This document shows positions 1 to 6,557 of a stretch of 24,896 nt of DNA, one piece after another. The notes beneath the pieces are model-generated. The model ran no database searches, was not told the origin of the DNA, and worked only from the letters and a program-made list of their open reading frames with translations. Every line of letters starts with the position of its first letter. Within the stretch, counting starts at the first letter, position 1. The position numbers and the translations under genes are program-made. This stretch comes from a virus, in the IMG/VR virus record IMGVR_UViG_3300048837_002345, positions 1-24,896 of that record; one strand, 5' to 3'.

Positions 1-741
1 CTATTTAACATTAAACAGGCGCTCACTGGCTACCTGAAAGTAGTGCCCGCTAATCTCGACGCCAGTGAAGCGCTTGCCCTGTTTCAGGGCCGCCACGGCG
101 GTGGTACCGGAGCCCATGAACGGGTCGAGGATGTGGCCGTCGGCGGCGGCGACCAGTTCGGCCATGAGGGCTTCGGGCTTGCCTACCTGGTGGAACTTGC
201 CGCCGGCAGTTGGCGGGACGCGAAACAGGCCGGGGTTGTAGCGCTCGCCGGCCAGGCTGCCTTTGGAGCCCCAGACGATGTACTCGCACTGGCTGCGGAA
301 ACCGCCCTTGTAGGGCCGGGCGCCGCCGGTCTTGTCCCAGACGGCGATGCCGCGCCAGATGAAGCCGGCGGCCTGCAGGGCGTCGGTGGTGACCGGGAGC
401 TGCCGCCAGTCCGAGAAGACGGCGATCAGCCCGCCGTCGGCCATCCTAGCGTGGCACAGGGCCATCCAAAGGGCGCTCCAGTGCAGGTAGGAGCGCTGGT
501 CCTTGGTGTCGCCCAGGAAGTCCGGGAAGCGCGTCGCGCCGGAGTTGAGGTACTTCTTTCCGGTGGATCGCGCCCGGTCGCCCTTGGACTGGCCGCCCGA
601 GCTGTAGGGTGGGTCGGTGATGACCGCGTTAAACGGGCCGGCCAGGGTCGGCAGCACCGCCAGGGCGTCGCCACGGTGGAGATCGGCGCCGCCGCCCGTT
701 AAATGATCCGGATTGTTAAGGAACTTTTTTCGAGTTGCCAT
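1..741 (-). CDS. DNA adenine (N6) methyltransferase in the mom position
   Basis: A complete 246-residue protein whose stop codon is the first three bases of the window. The catalytic motif IV, DPPY, is at residues 43-46, and the AdoMet-binding motif I, DPFMGSGTT, is at 206-214. The order IV before I is that of beta-class amino methyltransferases. DPPY fits N6-adenine methylation, although N4-cytosine enzymes cannot be fully excluded. It directly follows a Com-like gene and overlaps it by 26 bases, as mom follows com in phage Mu. Mom itself is an acetyltransferase-fold protein making a different base modification, so this enzyme replaces it. Mu-like prophages of Haemophilus and Neisseria are known to carry low-specificity adenine methyltransferases in this place, so a broad anti-restriction role is likely but inferred. 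The start codon lies inside a predicted hairpin (731-779), suggesting translational control by Com. Confidence 0.93.
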   Translation of the reverse strand: MATRKKFLNNPDHLTGGGADLHRGDALAVLPTLAGPFNAVITDPPYSSGGQSKGDRARSTGKKYLNSGATRFPDFLGDTKDQRSYLHWSALWMALCHARMADGGLIAVFSDWRQLPVTTDALQAAGFIWRGIAVWDKTGGARPYKGGFRSQCEYIVWGSKGSLAGERYNPGLFRVPPTAGGKFHQVGKPEALMAELVAAADGHILDPFMGSGTTAVAALKQGKRFTGVEISGHYFQVASERLFNVK

Positions 742-943
742 CGGGTCTTCCCTTTCGGTCTGACGCTCGATGGCGCTCGGGTGAGAGGCTCTTGGCCTTC
801 ATCACGTTCAGCGCCCCACACCTGGGGCACTTGATGGCCAGGCGGCGATAGTCCGCCTCGGCCAGTTTTCTGTTGCAGTTACCGCATCTGATCTCTTCCA
901 ATTCCAGCTGCCTCGCGTGGTAGGCTTGGCCCGCCGTGTGCAC
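716..943 (-). CDS. com: Com-like zinc-finger translational regulator
   Basis: A 75-residue protein with two CxxC pairs, C20/C23 and C39/C42, in the arrangement CGNC-x15-CPRC. This is the rubredoxin-like zinc knuckle of the Mu Com family. Mu Com binds the com-mom messenger and opens a hairpin so that mom can be translated. Here the 3' end of the gene overlaps the start of a DNA methyltransferase by 26 bases and a start-codon hairpin lies in the overlap region, so the same job is expected. Mu Com begins only a few residues before its first CxxC. The GTG start at 943 gives a longer N-terminus and has only a weak AAGG upstream; a TTG at 901 with GAGG nine bases upstream is a credible alternative. 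The C-terminal tail is basic, as expected for an RNA binder. Confidence 0.85.
   Translation of the reverse strand: MHTAGQAYHARQLELEEIRCGNCNRKLAEADYRRLAIKCPRCGALNVMKAKSLSPERHRASDRKGRPDGNSKKVP
731..779 (-). promoter_or_regulatory. RNA hairpin sequestering the methyltransferase start codon
   Basis: In the minus-strand transcript GCCATCG (774-768) is perfectly complementary to CGATGGC (743-737), which contains the ATG of the methyltransferase (741-739). The stem extends outward through CGAG (779-776) pairing with CTCG (734-731), across a small internal loop. The purine-rich GGGAAG ribosome-binding stretch falls in the 24-base loop. In Mu, mom translation is blocked by a similar structure until Com binds the RNA. 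The pairing is read directly; the Com link is inferred from gene order. Confidence 0.7.
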
Positions 944-985
944 GGTGGCGGCGCCTTGGCCTGACGCAGGCTCTATCTGCCGAGG

Positions 986-1023
986 GCGACCGGGTCGGGT
1001 GTTCGCGCACCTTGCCCGGTCGC
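986..1023 (-). promoter_or_regulatory. Strong stem-loop between fibre-assembly gene and com
   Basis: GCGACCGGG and CCCGGTCGC form a perfect 9-bp stem (1023-1015 with 994-986). Inside it, across a CAA/CGA internal loop, GGTG pairs with CACC around a six-base loop. It fills the 90-base gap between the fibre-assembly gene (stop 1034) and com (start 943). No U-run follows on the minus strand, so it is not a standard intrinsic terminator in the direction of transcription. On the plus strand a short T-run (1030-1033) lies a few bases beyond the stem. It could be a protein-binding RNA element, an attenuator or a site near a com promoter. Confidence 0.55.
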
Positions 1024-1033
1024 GTCGTCTTTT

Positions 1034-1582
1034 CTACAGCGCCCCCAACTCCGCAATCGCCGCCGCACGCGCCGCATCCACGGCCGCCGCGTCGGCGGCG
1101 TTGCCGGCGGCGACCTTGCCGCGCCGGCGGGCGCTCTCGATCTGTGCCGCCTTGTAGGCCCAGGTGGCTTCCTGCGCGAGGATGTCGTCGGCGGCCTGCT
1201 GGGCGGTGGCGCCGGTGGCGTCCATCTCGGCCTGCACCAGGCCGGGCACGGCGCCGGCGTAGCCTCCCGCCTTGAAGGCAGTGGCCTGCTGCGCCTTGAG
1301 GATGTAGGTGGCCTCCTGGCCTGGAGCGACGGTGATGTAGCGGGCACGCGCGACGCCGGCCTCGGCGTCGATGGCGGCCAGGGCGGCGGCCTTCAGATCG
1401 GCGAGCGTCATCGGAGGTGGCAACGGGTCGTGCTCAAGCACTCCGGCAATCATTCGAAGATCGAATCGACGGTTCCAGTCCGCCTCGCTAAGTTCGACAG
1501 CGCCGGCAGGGACAGCCCTGCATCTTTCGTCGTTGACTGCAAGCTCAACGCGGCCGTCGGAATTGAAAAATGCATACCTCAT
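1034..1582 (-). CDS. Tail-fibre-assembly-like protein (DUF4376-like C-terminus)
   Basis: A 182-residue protein directly downstream of the tail fibre gene. The chosen ATG at 1582 follows a consensus AGGAGG (1595-1590) by seven bases; the fibre stop codon (1589-1587) lies between them. The N-terminus (MRYAFFNSDGRVE...) resembles the short beta-rich head of phage fibre-associated proteins. The C-terminal half is a helical, alanine-rich segment with an A.K...I...R.RGKVAA-type ending, reminiscent of DUF4376 in phage tail-fibre assembly proteins. The family usually helps fold or trimerise the fibre, or forms part of it. The role is inferred from position and weak similarity. Confidence 0.6.
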   Translation of the reverse strand: MRYAFFNSDGRVELAVNDERCRAVPAGAVELSEADWNRRFDLRMIAGVLEHDPLPPPMTLADLKAAALAAIDAEAGVARARYITVAPGQEATYILKAQQATAFKAGGYAGAVPGLVQAEMDATGATAQQAADDILAQEATWAYKAAQIESARRRGKVAAGNAADAAAVDAARAAAIAELGAL

Positions 1583-1586
1583 CTTG

Positions 1587-2627
1587 TTACCTCCTGTCGA
1601 TGACAACCTTCGTGTACTGCTCGACGTACCCGGAAATATTCATGGCAACACCAAGACCATGTGTGGCTTCGGCGCCGCCGGTGTAATGGCGGATCTCAAA
1701 AACCTTTGTGGCCGCGATGGTGATGTCCCCGATAATTTCGCTCCACGTCTCGACGCTATCGCTCGTTGCTGGAGCGGTTGCGTTCTCGCATGTGCCGAGG
1801 ATGGAGACGGCAGAGTCCGTCACGTTGTACAGATGCGCGCGATGCGCGTTGACGTTGATGGCGGGCACTTGGGCAAACACTCTGTATGTGCCGGCAGGGA
1901 GCGTGATCTGATTTGAGGATACGGAAGCGCCGGCGATGGTGTTTTTGTCGACGGTGTTCAAGGTTCGGGTTTGAACCCCGACACTCGATCCGCCAGCGGC
2001 AGTGCCTTGAGCTTTCTGGTCGCTGACGATCAATGTTTGCGCCGGCGGCGCTTGCGCCACATCCACGTCCACCCACAGCACCGTCGCGCTCTTGGCGATG
2101 CCGATCTGCACCGCGTCGGTCGGCGCGGTGGCGGTGATGGCGCCGGCGGTGCTGGCATCGAGGTAGTAGCGGCTGCCGGGCGTGAGGCCGCTGAAGAGCG
2201 GGCATTCGCCGTAGAGGTAGACGCGGCTGTTGGTCACGTCGGCGATGCCGACGGCGCGGTTGTTGGCGGTGCCGTCGGCGATGGCTTCGTCGAAACGGCT
2301 GTTGCCGCTGTCCCAGCGCACCGCTTCGCCGTCGGCGACGCTGGCCTCGAAGGTGACGCCGTTGATGATGACGGCCTTCTGCGCGCCGACGATCATGGCC
2401 TGGATGGCGTCGCGCAGCTGCGTGAGCACGGTACTGTCGGGCGTGAGGCCAGCCGCAGCGATGACGGCGCGGATTTCCTCCCCCACCTGGTGGAACCAGC
2501 GCGCGCCGGGGATGGTGGCCGGCGTCGGCGTGCTCGGGTTGCCGTCGGTCGGGTAGCCGCTCGAGGGCGAGGCCTCGTCGGCGGGGGGCGTGGCGCTGGC
2601 GGCGGCCTGCCATTTCCTGTTATCCAT
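1587..2627 (-). CDS. Tail fibre / receptor-binding protein
   Basis: A 346-residue protein placed, as in Mu, directly after the gp48 baseplate gene. The N-terminal part (about residues 1-80) carries a low-complexity Pro/Ser/Thr segment and then WFHQVGEEIRAVIAAAGL...LTQLRDAI, a motif common at the baseplate end of phage fibres. A middle beta-rich region (about 85-205) includes SGLTPGSRYYLDASTAGAI, typical of shaft or spacer modules. The C-terminal part (about 215-346) with LPAGTYRVFAQVPA, SILGTC and FEIRHYTGG looks like a C1q/TNF-like jelly-roll tip, a plausible receptor-binding head. No second fibre set or invertible segment is seen, so Mu-style host-range switching appears absent here. AGGAG at 2640-2636 serves the ATG at 2627. 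Confidence 0.85.
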   Translation of the reverse strand: MDNRKWQAAASATPPADEASPSSGYPTDGNPSTPTPATIPGARWFHQVGEEIRAVIAAAGLTPDSTVLTQLRDAIQAMIVGAQKAVIINGVTFEASVADGEAVRWDSGNSRFDEAIADGTANNRAVGIADVTNSRVYLYGECPLFSGLTPGSRYYLDASTAGAITATAPTDAVQIGIAKSATVLWVDVDVAQAPPAQTLIVSDQKAQGTAAGGSSVGVQTRTLNTVDKNTIAGASVSSNQITLPAGTYRVFAQVPAINVNAHRAHLYNVTDSAVSILGTCENATAPATSDSVETWSEIIGDITIAATKVFEIRHYTGGAEATHGLGVAMNISGYVEQYTKVVIDRR

Positions 2628-2639
2628 TCACGGATCTCC

Positions 2640-3221
2640 TTATGAGTAGGCGAAAAGCACCTTGGTGTGCGCCGGCGCGAAGCGCCGGATGACGCATTCG
2701 AGCAGCTCGTTACCCCAGGCGGCGAGCGGCTCGTTCACGCCGGCATTGACGGTGAAGCGCCGCACGGTGTTGAGCGCGGCGTTCACCTGCCAGACGAAGG
2801 TCCATAGCTCGCTGTTGAGCGGGTCGTTGACGTGGCTGTTCACGTGGTAGGGCCGGTATTCGGTGATCGTCACCGTGTAGCCGAGCGACGCCGCCAGGGC
2901 GATGAAGTAGGCGCGCGACTGGCCGCCGATGCTGGTCAGGCGCGCAACCAGGGCGGCGCGGCGCTGGGCGAGCGTGGGCAAGGGGCCGGTGCAGGCGTCT
3001 GGCAGGCCGGCGACGCGTTCCCAGTCGGTGAGGAGTTCGGTGGTGGTGCGGGGGTCGGCTTCGTCGAGAAGAGCGTCGACGCGCTGATCGATGCGCGCCA
3101 GCTCCTCGGCCAGCGCCGCGAGAAATTCCGTGAGCGCCGATCCGGCATCGCGCCGCCAGGCCGCTCCGGGCGGCAGGAGCGCCTGCAGCTGGGCGAGGTA
3201 CTCGGCGGCCGTCAAAGCCAC
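2640..3221 (-). CDS. Baseplate protein, Mu gp48 family (DUF2313)
   Basis: A 193-residue protein beginning ALTAAEYLAQLQALLPPGAAW, the characteristic opening of the Mu gp48 / YmfQ family. It then carries a helical stretch and the conserved LLTDWERVAGLPD...LAQRRAALVARL segment. gp48 joins the baseplate wedge to the tail fibre in contractile phages. It starts at a GTG that overlaps the gp47 stop by 10 bases, implying coupled translation, and is followed by the fibre gene after 12 bases. The usual gp47-gp48-fibre order supports the call. Confidence 0.9.
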   Translation of the reverse strand: MALTAAEYLAQLQALLPPGAAWRRDAGSALTEFLAALAEELARIDQRVDALLDEADPRTTTELLTDWERVAGLPDACTGPLPTLAQRRAALVARLTSIGGQSRAYFIALAASLGYTVTITEYRPYHVNSHVNDPLNSELWTFVWQVNAALNTVRRFTVNAGVNEPLAAWGNELLECVIRRFAPAHTKVLFAYS

Positions 3222-4264
3222 GTGATGCTCCCGAAGGTCGCCATCTGTCCGGTGGTGTGGGTGACATCCGCCGCCGGCGACACCAGGTCGTGGTCGGTTT
3301 CGCCCGCCGCGATCGAGATCGCCTCGCGGATATGCGACAGTAGGATCGTTGCGCCCGGCTCGGCTTCACGCAACAGCAGATCGCGCAGCTCGGCCTCGAC
3401 GGCGGCCTTGACGGCGGCGGTGCCGGGCGTGAGCTGGATCTGGAAATCCATCGGCACGGCGACAGGCGCGACGACCGTCACGGCGGCTGTGACCGGACGC
3501 AGGGTGTCGATATGCGCCTGCACGGCGGCGACCTCGCCGGCATCCGGGATCGGCGAGACATCATCGTCGCGCACGAAGCGCACGGTGACGGTGCCCAGGC
3601 CAAGCTCGGCCGAATACGACCAGGCGCGCGTGACGCCCTCGATCTCCAGCGCCCAGGCGACGTAGTCGTGCGCCGCGCCGCCGTGCGGCGGCTGCCGGAT
3701 GCGCGCGAGGAAGCGGGCGCGCAGCAGATCGTCCGCCTCGATGTCGGCGCCGCCCGTCAAGCCTCCGGCGGCGACGGTAGCATCGGCCGAGATGCCGGCG
3801 ATGGGCGTCGCCAGGCTGAGTGCCGATCCGGCGGCCGTATTGCCGGCCTGGCCGGCCACATCGGCGGTGAGCAAAACGCCGGCGGTCCCGCCGGACACGG
3901 TGGCCTCGGCGTCCACCAGAAATTCGGCGGCGTCCGATCGCACCAGGCGCGTGCCGGCGGGGATGACCGTGCCGTTTGTGCCTGTCAGCGTCGCGGCGCC
4001 CGTCGCCGGCGCCGCAGGCTTGCGCCCGATACCCCAGATGCCCGCCCAGCGCTCCAGCAGCTCCGTCTCGGCGGTGTCATAGATCACCTGGCGGGCGATC
4101 CAGTCGAGATAGCCGTACAAGCCGTGCGCGGCGCCGGAATGCACCCGCGCCAGCACGTTGAGGTTCGAGCGGCGCAAGCGAGCATCCGCGCCCGGCAGGC
4201 GGGTCTCGATGTCGGCTTCCGCGCGGGCGATCAGGGTGGCTAGATCAGGGCGTGAGAATGGCAT
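3212..4264 (-). CDS. Baseplate wedge protein, Mu gp47 / Baseplate J family
   Basis: A 350-residue protein of normal family length. It shows the hallmark stretch GGADIEADDLLRARFLARIRQPPHGGAAHDYVAWALEIEGVTRAW, conserved in P2 gpJ, Mu gp47 and T4 gp6-type wedge proteins (roughly residues 165-210). An N-terminal helical part (FSRPDLATLIARAEADIETRLPG) and a middle Ig-like beta-rich part precede it. The protein forms the ring of wedge subunits around the central spike and drives sheath contraction. It starts 12 bases after the gp46 stop and overlaps gp48 by 10 bases. Confidence 0.94.
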   Translation of the reverse strand: MPFSRPDLATLIARAEADIETRLPGADARLRRSNLNVLARVHSGAAHGLYGYLDWIARQVIYDTAETELLERWAGIWGIGRKPAAPATGAATLTGTNGTVIPAGTRLVRSDAAEFLVDAEATVSGGTAGVLLTADVAGQAGNTAAGSALSLATPIAGISADATVAAGGLTGGADIEADDLLRARFLARIRQPPHGGAAHDYVAWALEIEGVTRAWSYSAELGLGTVTVRFVRDDDVSPIPDAGEVAAVQAHIDTLRPVTAAVTVVAPVAVPMDFQIQLTPGTAAVKAAVEAELRDLLLREAEPGATILLSHIREAISIAAGETDHDLVSPAADVTHTTGQMATFGSITWL

Positions 4265-4276
4265 GTGTTCTCTCGT

Positions 4277-4726
4277 TCAGAGCGATGCCCACAGGGCCTC
4301 GAATTGGTAGCGGGTGATCCGGCCGTCCGGGCGTGCGATGGCGATGGACAGGCCGAGCATTTCGTCGCGGGGTATAAACGCCTCAACCTCGACGCGGCTG
4401 GCCACGCCATCCCTAACCATCCATGCGAGGGCCTCTTCGGCGTAGCTTCTGGCCTCGACGAGCACAGAGGGCAGCTGCTTGCGGCGACCAAGCAGCCACA
4501 GGCGCGATCCGAAGCGGTCGCCCGGGTTGGCCAGGTAGGCATCGCCCCACCAGCCGCGCACGTCGCTCGGCGACGGCAGCGCGTCGCTGTCGCGGGCACG
4601 CGCGTCCGTGAACAGCGAGAGGATGACGGCGGTGTCGAGGCCGTCGTCGTCCGCCAGGCCGGGCGACTGGAGGAGCCATTCGGCGCCGCGTTCGAAGCTG
4701 ATGAAGTGGGTGCGGATGTCACTCAC
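4277..4726 (-). CDS. Baseplate protein, Mu gp46 family
   Basis: A 149-residue protein with the LDTAVILSLFTDARA...RGWWGDAY...GSRLWLLGR..Q sequence that defines the phage GP46 family (residues 30-85). It corresponds functionally to the gp25-like wedge component of T4 and P2. It uses a GTG start in a GTGA overlap with the upstream PAAR gene and lies directly before gp47, as in Mu except for the inserted PAAR gene. Confidence 0.92.
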   Translation of the reverse strand: MSDIRTHFISFERGAEWLLQSPGLADDDGLDTAVILSLFTDARARDSDALPSPSDVRGWWGDAYLANPGDRFGSRLWLLGRRKQLPSVLVEARSYAEEALAWMVRDGVASRVEVEAFIPRDEMLGLSIAIARPDGRITRYQFEALWASL

Positions 4727-4992
4727 TCGCTGATCCTCATCGATGCGCTGCCGGTGGCCGGGTGGCCGCAGTTAGCCAAGTGGCCTTCGCGGCATACGGG
4801 GATGCCGTTGATGCGGATGAACGGGCTGCCCTCGGCCATCACCGGTCCGCTATGAATGCCGCCGGGCGGGTGCGGCTGCACCGAGTCGCCCAGCACGGCC
4901 CACAGCGTGCCCTCGACCATCACGAAGTCCTGCAGCGCGCCGACGATCAGTCCGCCGGCGGTGTCCTGGTTGATGCGTGCGATGCCGTGCAT
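4723..4992 (-). CDS. PAAR-motif spike-tip protein
   Basis: An 89-residue protein built like a stand-alone PAAR domain. The opening ARINQDTAGGLIVG, a central turn LGDSVQPHPPGGIHSGPVMAEGSP, and a late REGHLANCGHPATGSASM with histidines and a cysteine fit the metal-binding cone that caps VgrG/gp45-type spikes. PAAR proteins sharpen the membrane-piercing tip of contractile tails. It begins two bases after the gp45 spike gene and overlaps gp46 by four bases. Mu itself has no gene here; its gp45 carries the tip. The gp45 homologue in this window is short, consistent with the tip being a separate protein. Confidence 0.85.
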   Translation of the reverse strand: MHGIARINQDTAGGLIVGALQDFVMVEGTLWAVLGDSVQPHPPGGIHSGPVMAEGSPFIRINGIPVCREGHLANCGHPATGSASMRISE

Positions 4993-4994
4993 GG

Positions 4995-5450
4995 TCAGAC
5001 CTTCACGATATCGAGGCTCGGCGTGGTGATGGTGATGCCCGTCGGCGTCATGACGATGCTGGATGCGCCGGCTGTGATGTGGATCTCCTTGCCGCGCTTG
5101 AAAACGATGCGGTGATCCGCCGCCGCCTTGTCCTCGTCGGTGTAGATCGCCACCTCGCCGCTCTGAAGGCCCTTGATGCGATAACGGCGATCATCCGCAA
5201 CGATGATGACGCCGTGATCGCGATCGGCACCGAGAGACAGATAGATACCCTCTGCGCCAGGCAGCGGCACCGACGTGAAGCCGTACTGCTGATAACGCTC
5301 AATGCCGTTGCGTACCTCACCATTGAGCAGCTTGACCTGCACAATCTGCATGCCGGACGCGTCAGAGATCAGACTCAGCACGGCGCGCGAAGCCATCAGG
5401 CGCAGGCGGCGCGAGAGCGGAGAGAGCAGCTTCATGAATTCGCGGCTCAT
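4995..5450 (-). CDS. Baseplate central spike, Mu gp45 family
   Basis: A 151-residue protein with the gp45 pattern: N-terminal helix, then an OB-fold-like region (VQVKLLNGEVRNGIERYQQYGFTSVPLPGAEGIYLSLGADRDHGVIIVADDRRYRI) and a short beta-helix C-terminus (TAGASSIVMTPTGITITTPSLDIV). The family forms the trimeric spike that punctures the outer membrane. It is shorter than Mu gp45, as I recall that protein, with loss at the C-terminal spike. The next gene encodes a PAAR protein that could complete the tip. It starts in an ATGA overlap with the gp44 gene. Confidence 0.92.
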   Translation of the reverse strand: MSREFMKLLSPLSRRLRLMASRAVLSLISDASGMQIVQVKLLNGEVRNGIERYQQYGFTSVPLPGAEGIYLSLGADRDHGVIIVADDRRYRIKGLQSGEVAIYTDEDKAAADHRIVFKRGKEIHITAGASSIVMTPTGITITTPSLDIVKV

Positions 5451-6550
5451 AGAGCGCTCCAGTCGTCGCCCTTTTTTTTCTTCTCTCGCTGCTCCTTGTC
5501 GTTGAGCTTGCGGGCAAGTTTCGAGCGGCCGGTGCCGGCGATCAGGTCGAATGCCTCGCGCCTGGCGATCGAAAGAGTGGTCATGGTCCCGCTGTCGTCG
5601 AGCGTGTAGGTGCAGCCGACGATCAGCATCTCGGCCGCGTTAAGCCACAACATCGGCGATGTGACCGTGATCAAAGTGTTTGGCTGCCAGAGCGCGCCCG
5701 AACCATCGCGCCAGCCCTGTACTGTGATCGAGCCGCGATTACCGCGCCCCATGCGCACGTTGCGCTCCCACTCGGCGCGGTCGCGCAGCGTGGCACCGGC
5801 GCCGTGGGCCTCAGCCAGCACAATCAGCGGCCGGTAGCGCGAAATGGTCTCGTCTTTAACGCTGGCGGACGGGCCGGCAGCGTGCTCGCCGAAAAAGTCG
5901 TCGGTGCCGCGCTCCTGCCCCTTGACGGTGATGATCGAATAGCGGTCCTTCCAGCCAAACTGCCCGCGCGCCTTGAGGATGTTCTCGCCTTCGGTCAGCG
6001 CCGTTGCGCTGCGGCGCGTGCCGGCTCGGGTGATGACCAGATTCCCTTCGCCGTCGGACACGAGCAACACAGCCTTCAGCCGCGCGGCTCGCTCGATGCA
6101 CTCGAAGACGGACTCTCCTTCCTGAATGTTGTAGCTGGAGAAGGCGGCGCCGACATCCGTTTCGACCTTGACCTTGATGCCGAACGGCGCGCACAGATCC
6201 CGCGCAATGCGGTCCAGCGTAGCGTTCGCCCACTGCCCCGTCTTGTAGATCGCCGAACAATCAACCAGGTCGCCAGTGGCATCGCGTCCCTTTACGGACA
6301 GGCTATGGCTTTGTTGGTCGTACTCCGGCTCCGAATCGTCGACGTGGCCGGTGATGACCGCCTCGCCGTCGAGCTTGAGCTGGCATTTGTCACCGGGCTT
6401 GATCGGGCGGCTCACGGACTGGCCCGGCCAGCGCTCGGTCACGCTCAGCTCGAAGCCGTTGGCGATTTGCTCGATCGAGCGCTGCGCGCTTGTGCGCCGC
6501 CAGCCGCCGTAGATCGTGCCGTTGACGTGCAACTCAGCGCGGCCGGACAT
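5447..6550 (-). CDS. Baseplate hub protein, Mu gp44 (gpP) family
   Basis: About 367 residues with the late-control-D / gp44 hub pattern: AELHVNGTIYGGWRRTSAQRSIEQIANGFELSVTERWPG near the start, CQLKLDGEAVITGHVDD and HSLSVKGRDATGDLVDCS. These domains form the trimeric hub that links tube and spike. The ATG at 6550 is preferred because GAGG lies just upstream, within the tail of the gpN gene. An ATG at 6565 would add five residues and overlap gpN by eight bases. In Mu a late promoter (PP) lies before this gene; no copy of the motif found at 16623 and 23271 is seen here. Confidence 0.92.
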   Translation of the reverse strand: MSGRAELHVNGTIYGGWRRTSAQRSIEQIANGFELSVTERWPGQSVSRPIKPGDKCQLKLDGEAVITGHVDDSEPEYDQQSHSLSVKGRDATGDLVDCSAIYKTGQWANATLDRIARDLCAPFGIKVKVETDVGAAFSSYNIQEGESVFECIERAARLKAVLLVSDGEGNLVITRAGTRRSATALTEGENILKARGQFGWKDRYSIITVKGQERGTDDFFGEHAAGPSASVKDETISRYRPLIVLAEAHGAGATLRDRAEWERNVRMGRGNRGSITVQGWRDGSGALWQPNTLITVTSPMLWLNAAEMLIVGCTYTLDDSGTMTTLSIARREAFDLIAGTGRSKLARKLNDKEQREKKKKGDDWSAL

Positions 6551-6557
6551 GTTCGCC

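Noticed and set aside
43-702. Long plus-strand open frames, such as those opposite the methyltransferase, protease and terminase genes
   Set aside because: They mirror minus-strand genes with strong family motifs, consist of Gly/Ala/Arg-rich or His/Arg-rich sequence without motifs, and arise because GC-rich coding DNA has few stop codons on either strand.
944-1033. A third copy of the 21-bp late motif before com (Pmom-like)
   Set aside because: No sequence resembling TTAGTAAAAC or CTTTAGCGG is present; only a stem-loop is seen.
1587-2627. Invertible host-range segment with two fibre sets and a Gin-type recombinase
   Set aside because: Only one fibre gene and one assembly gene are present, with no recombinase and no inverted repeats found around them.
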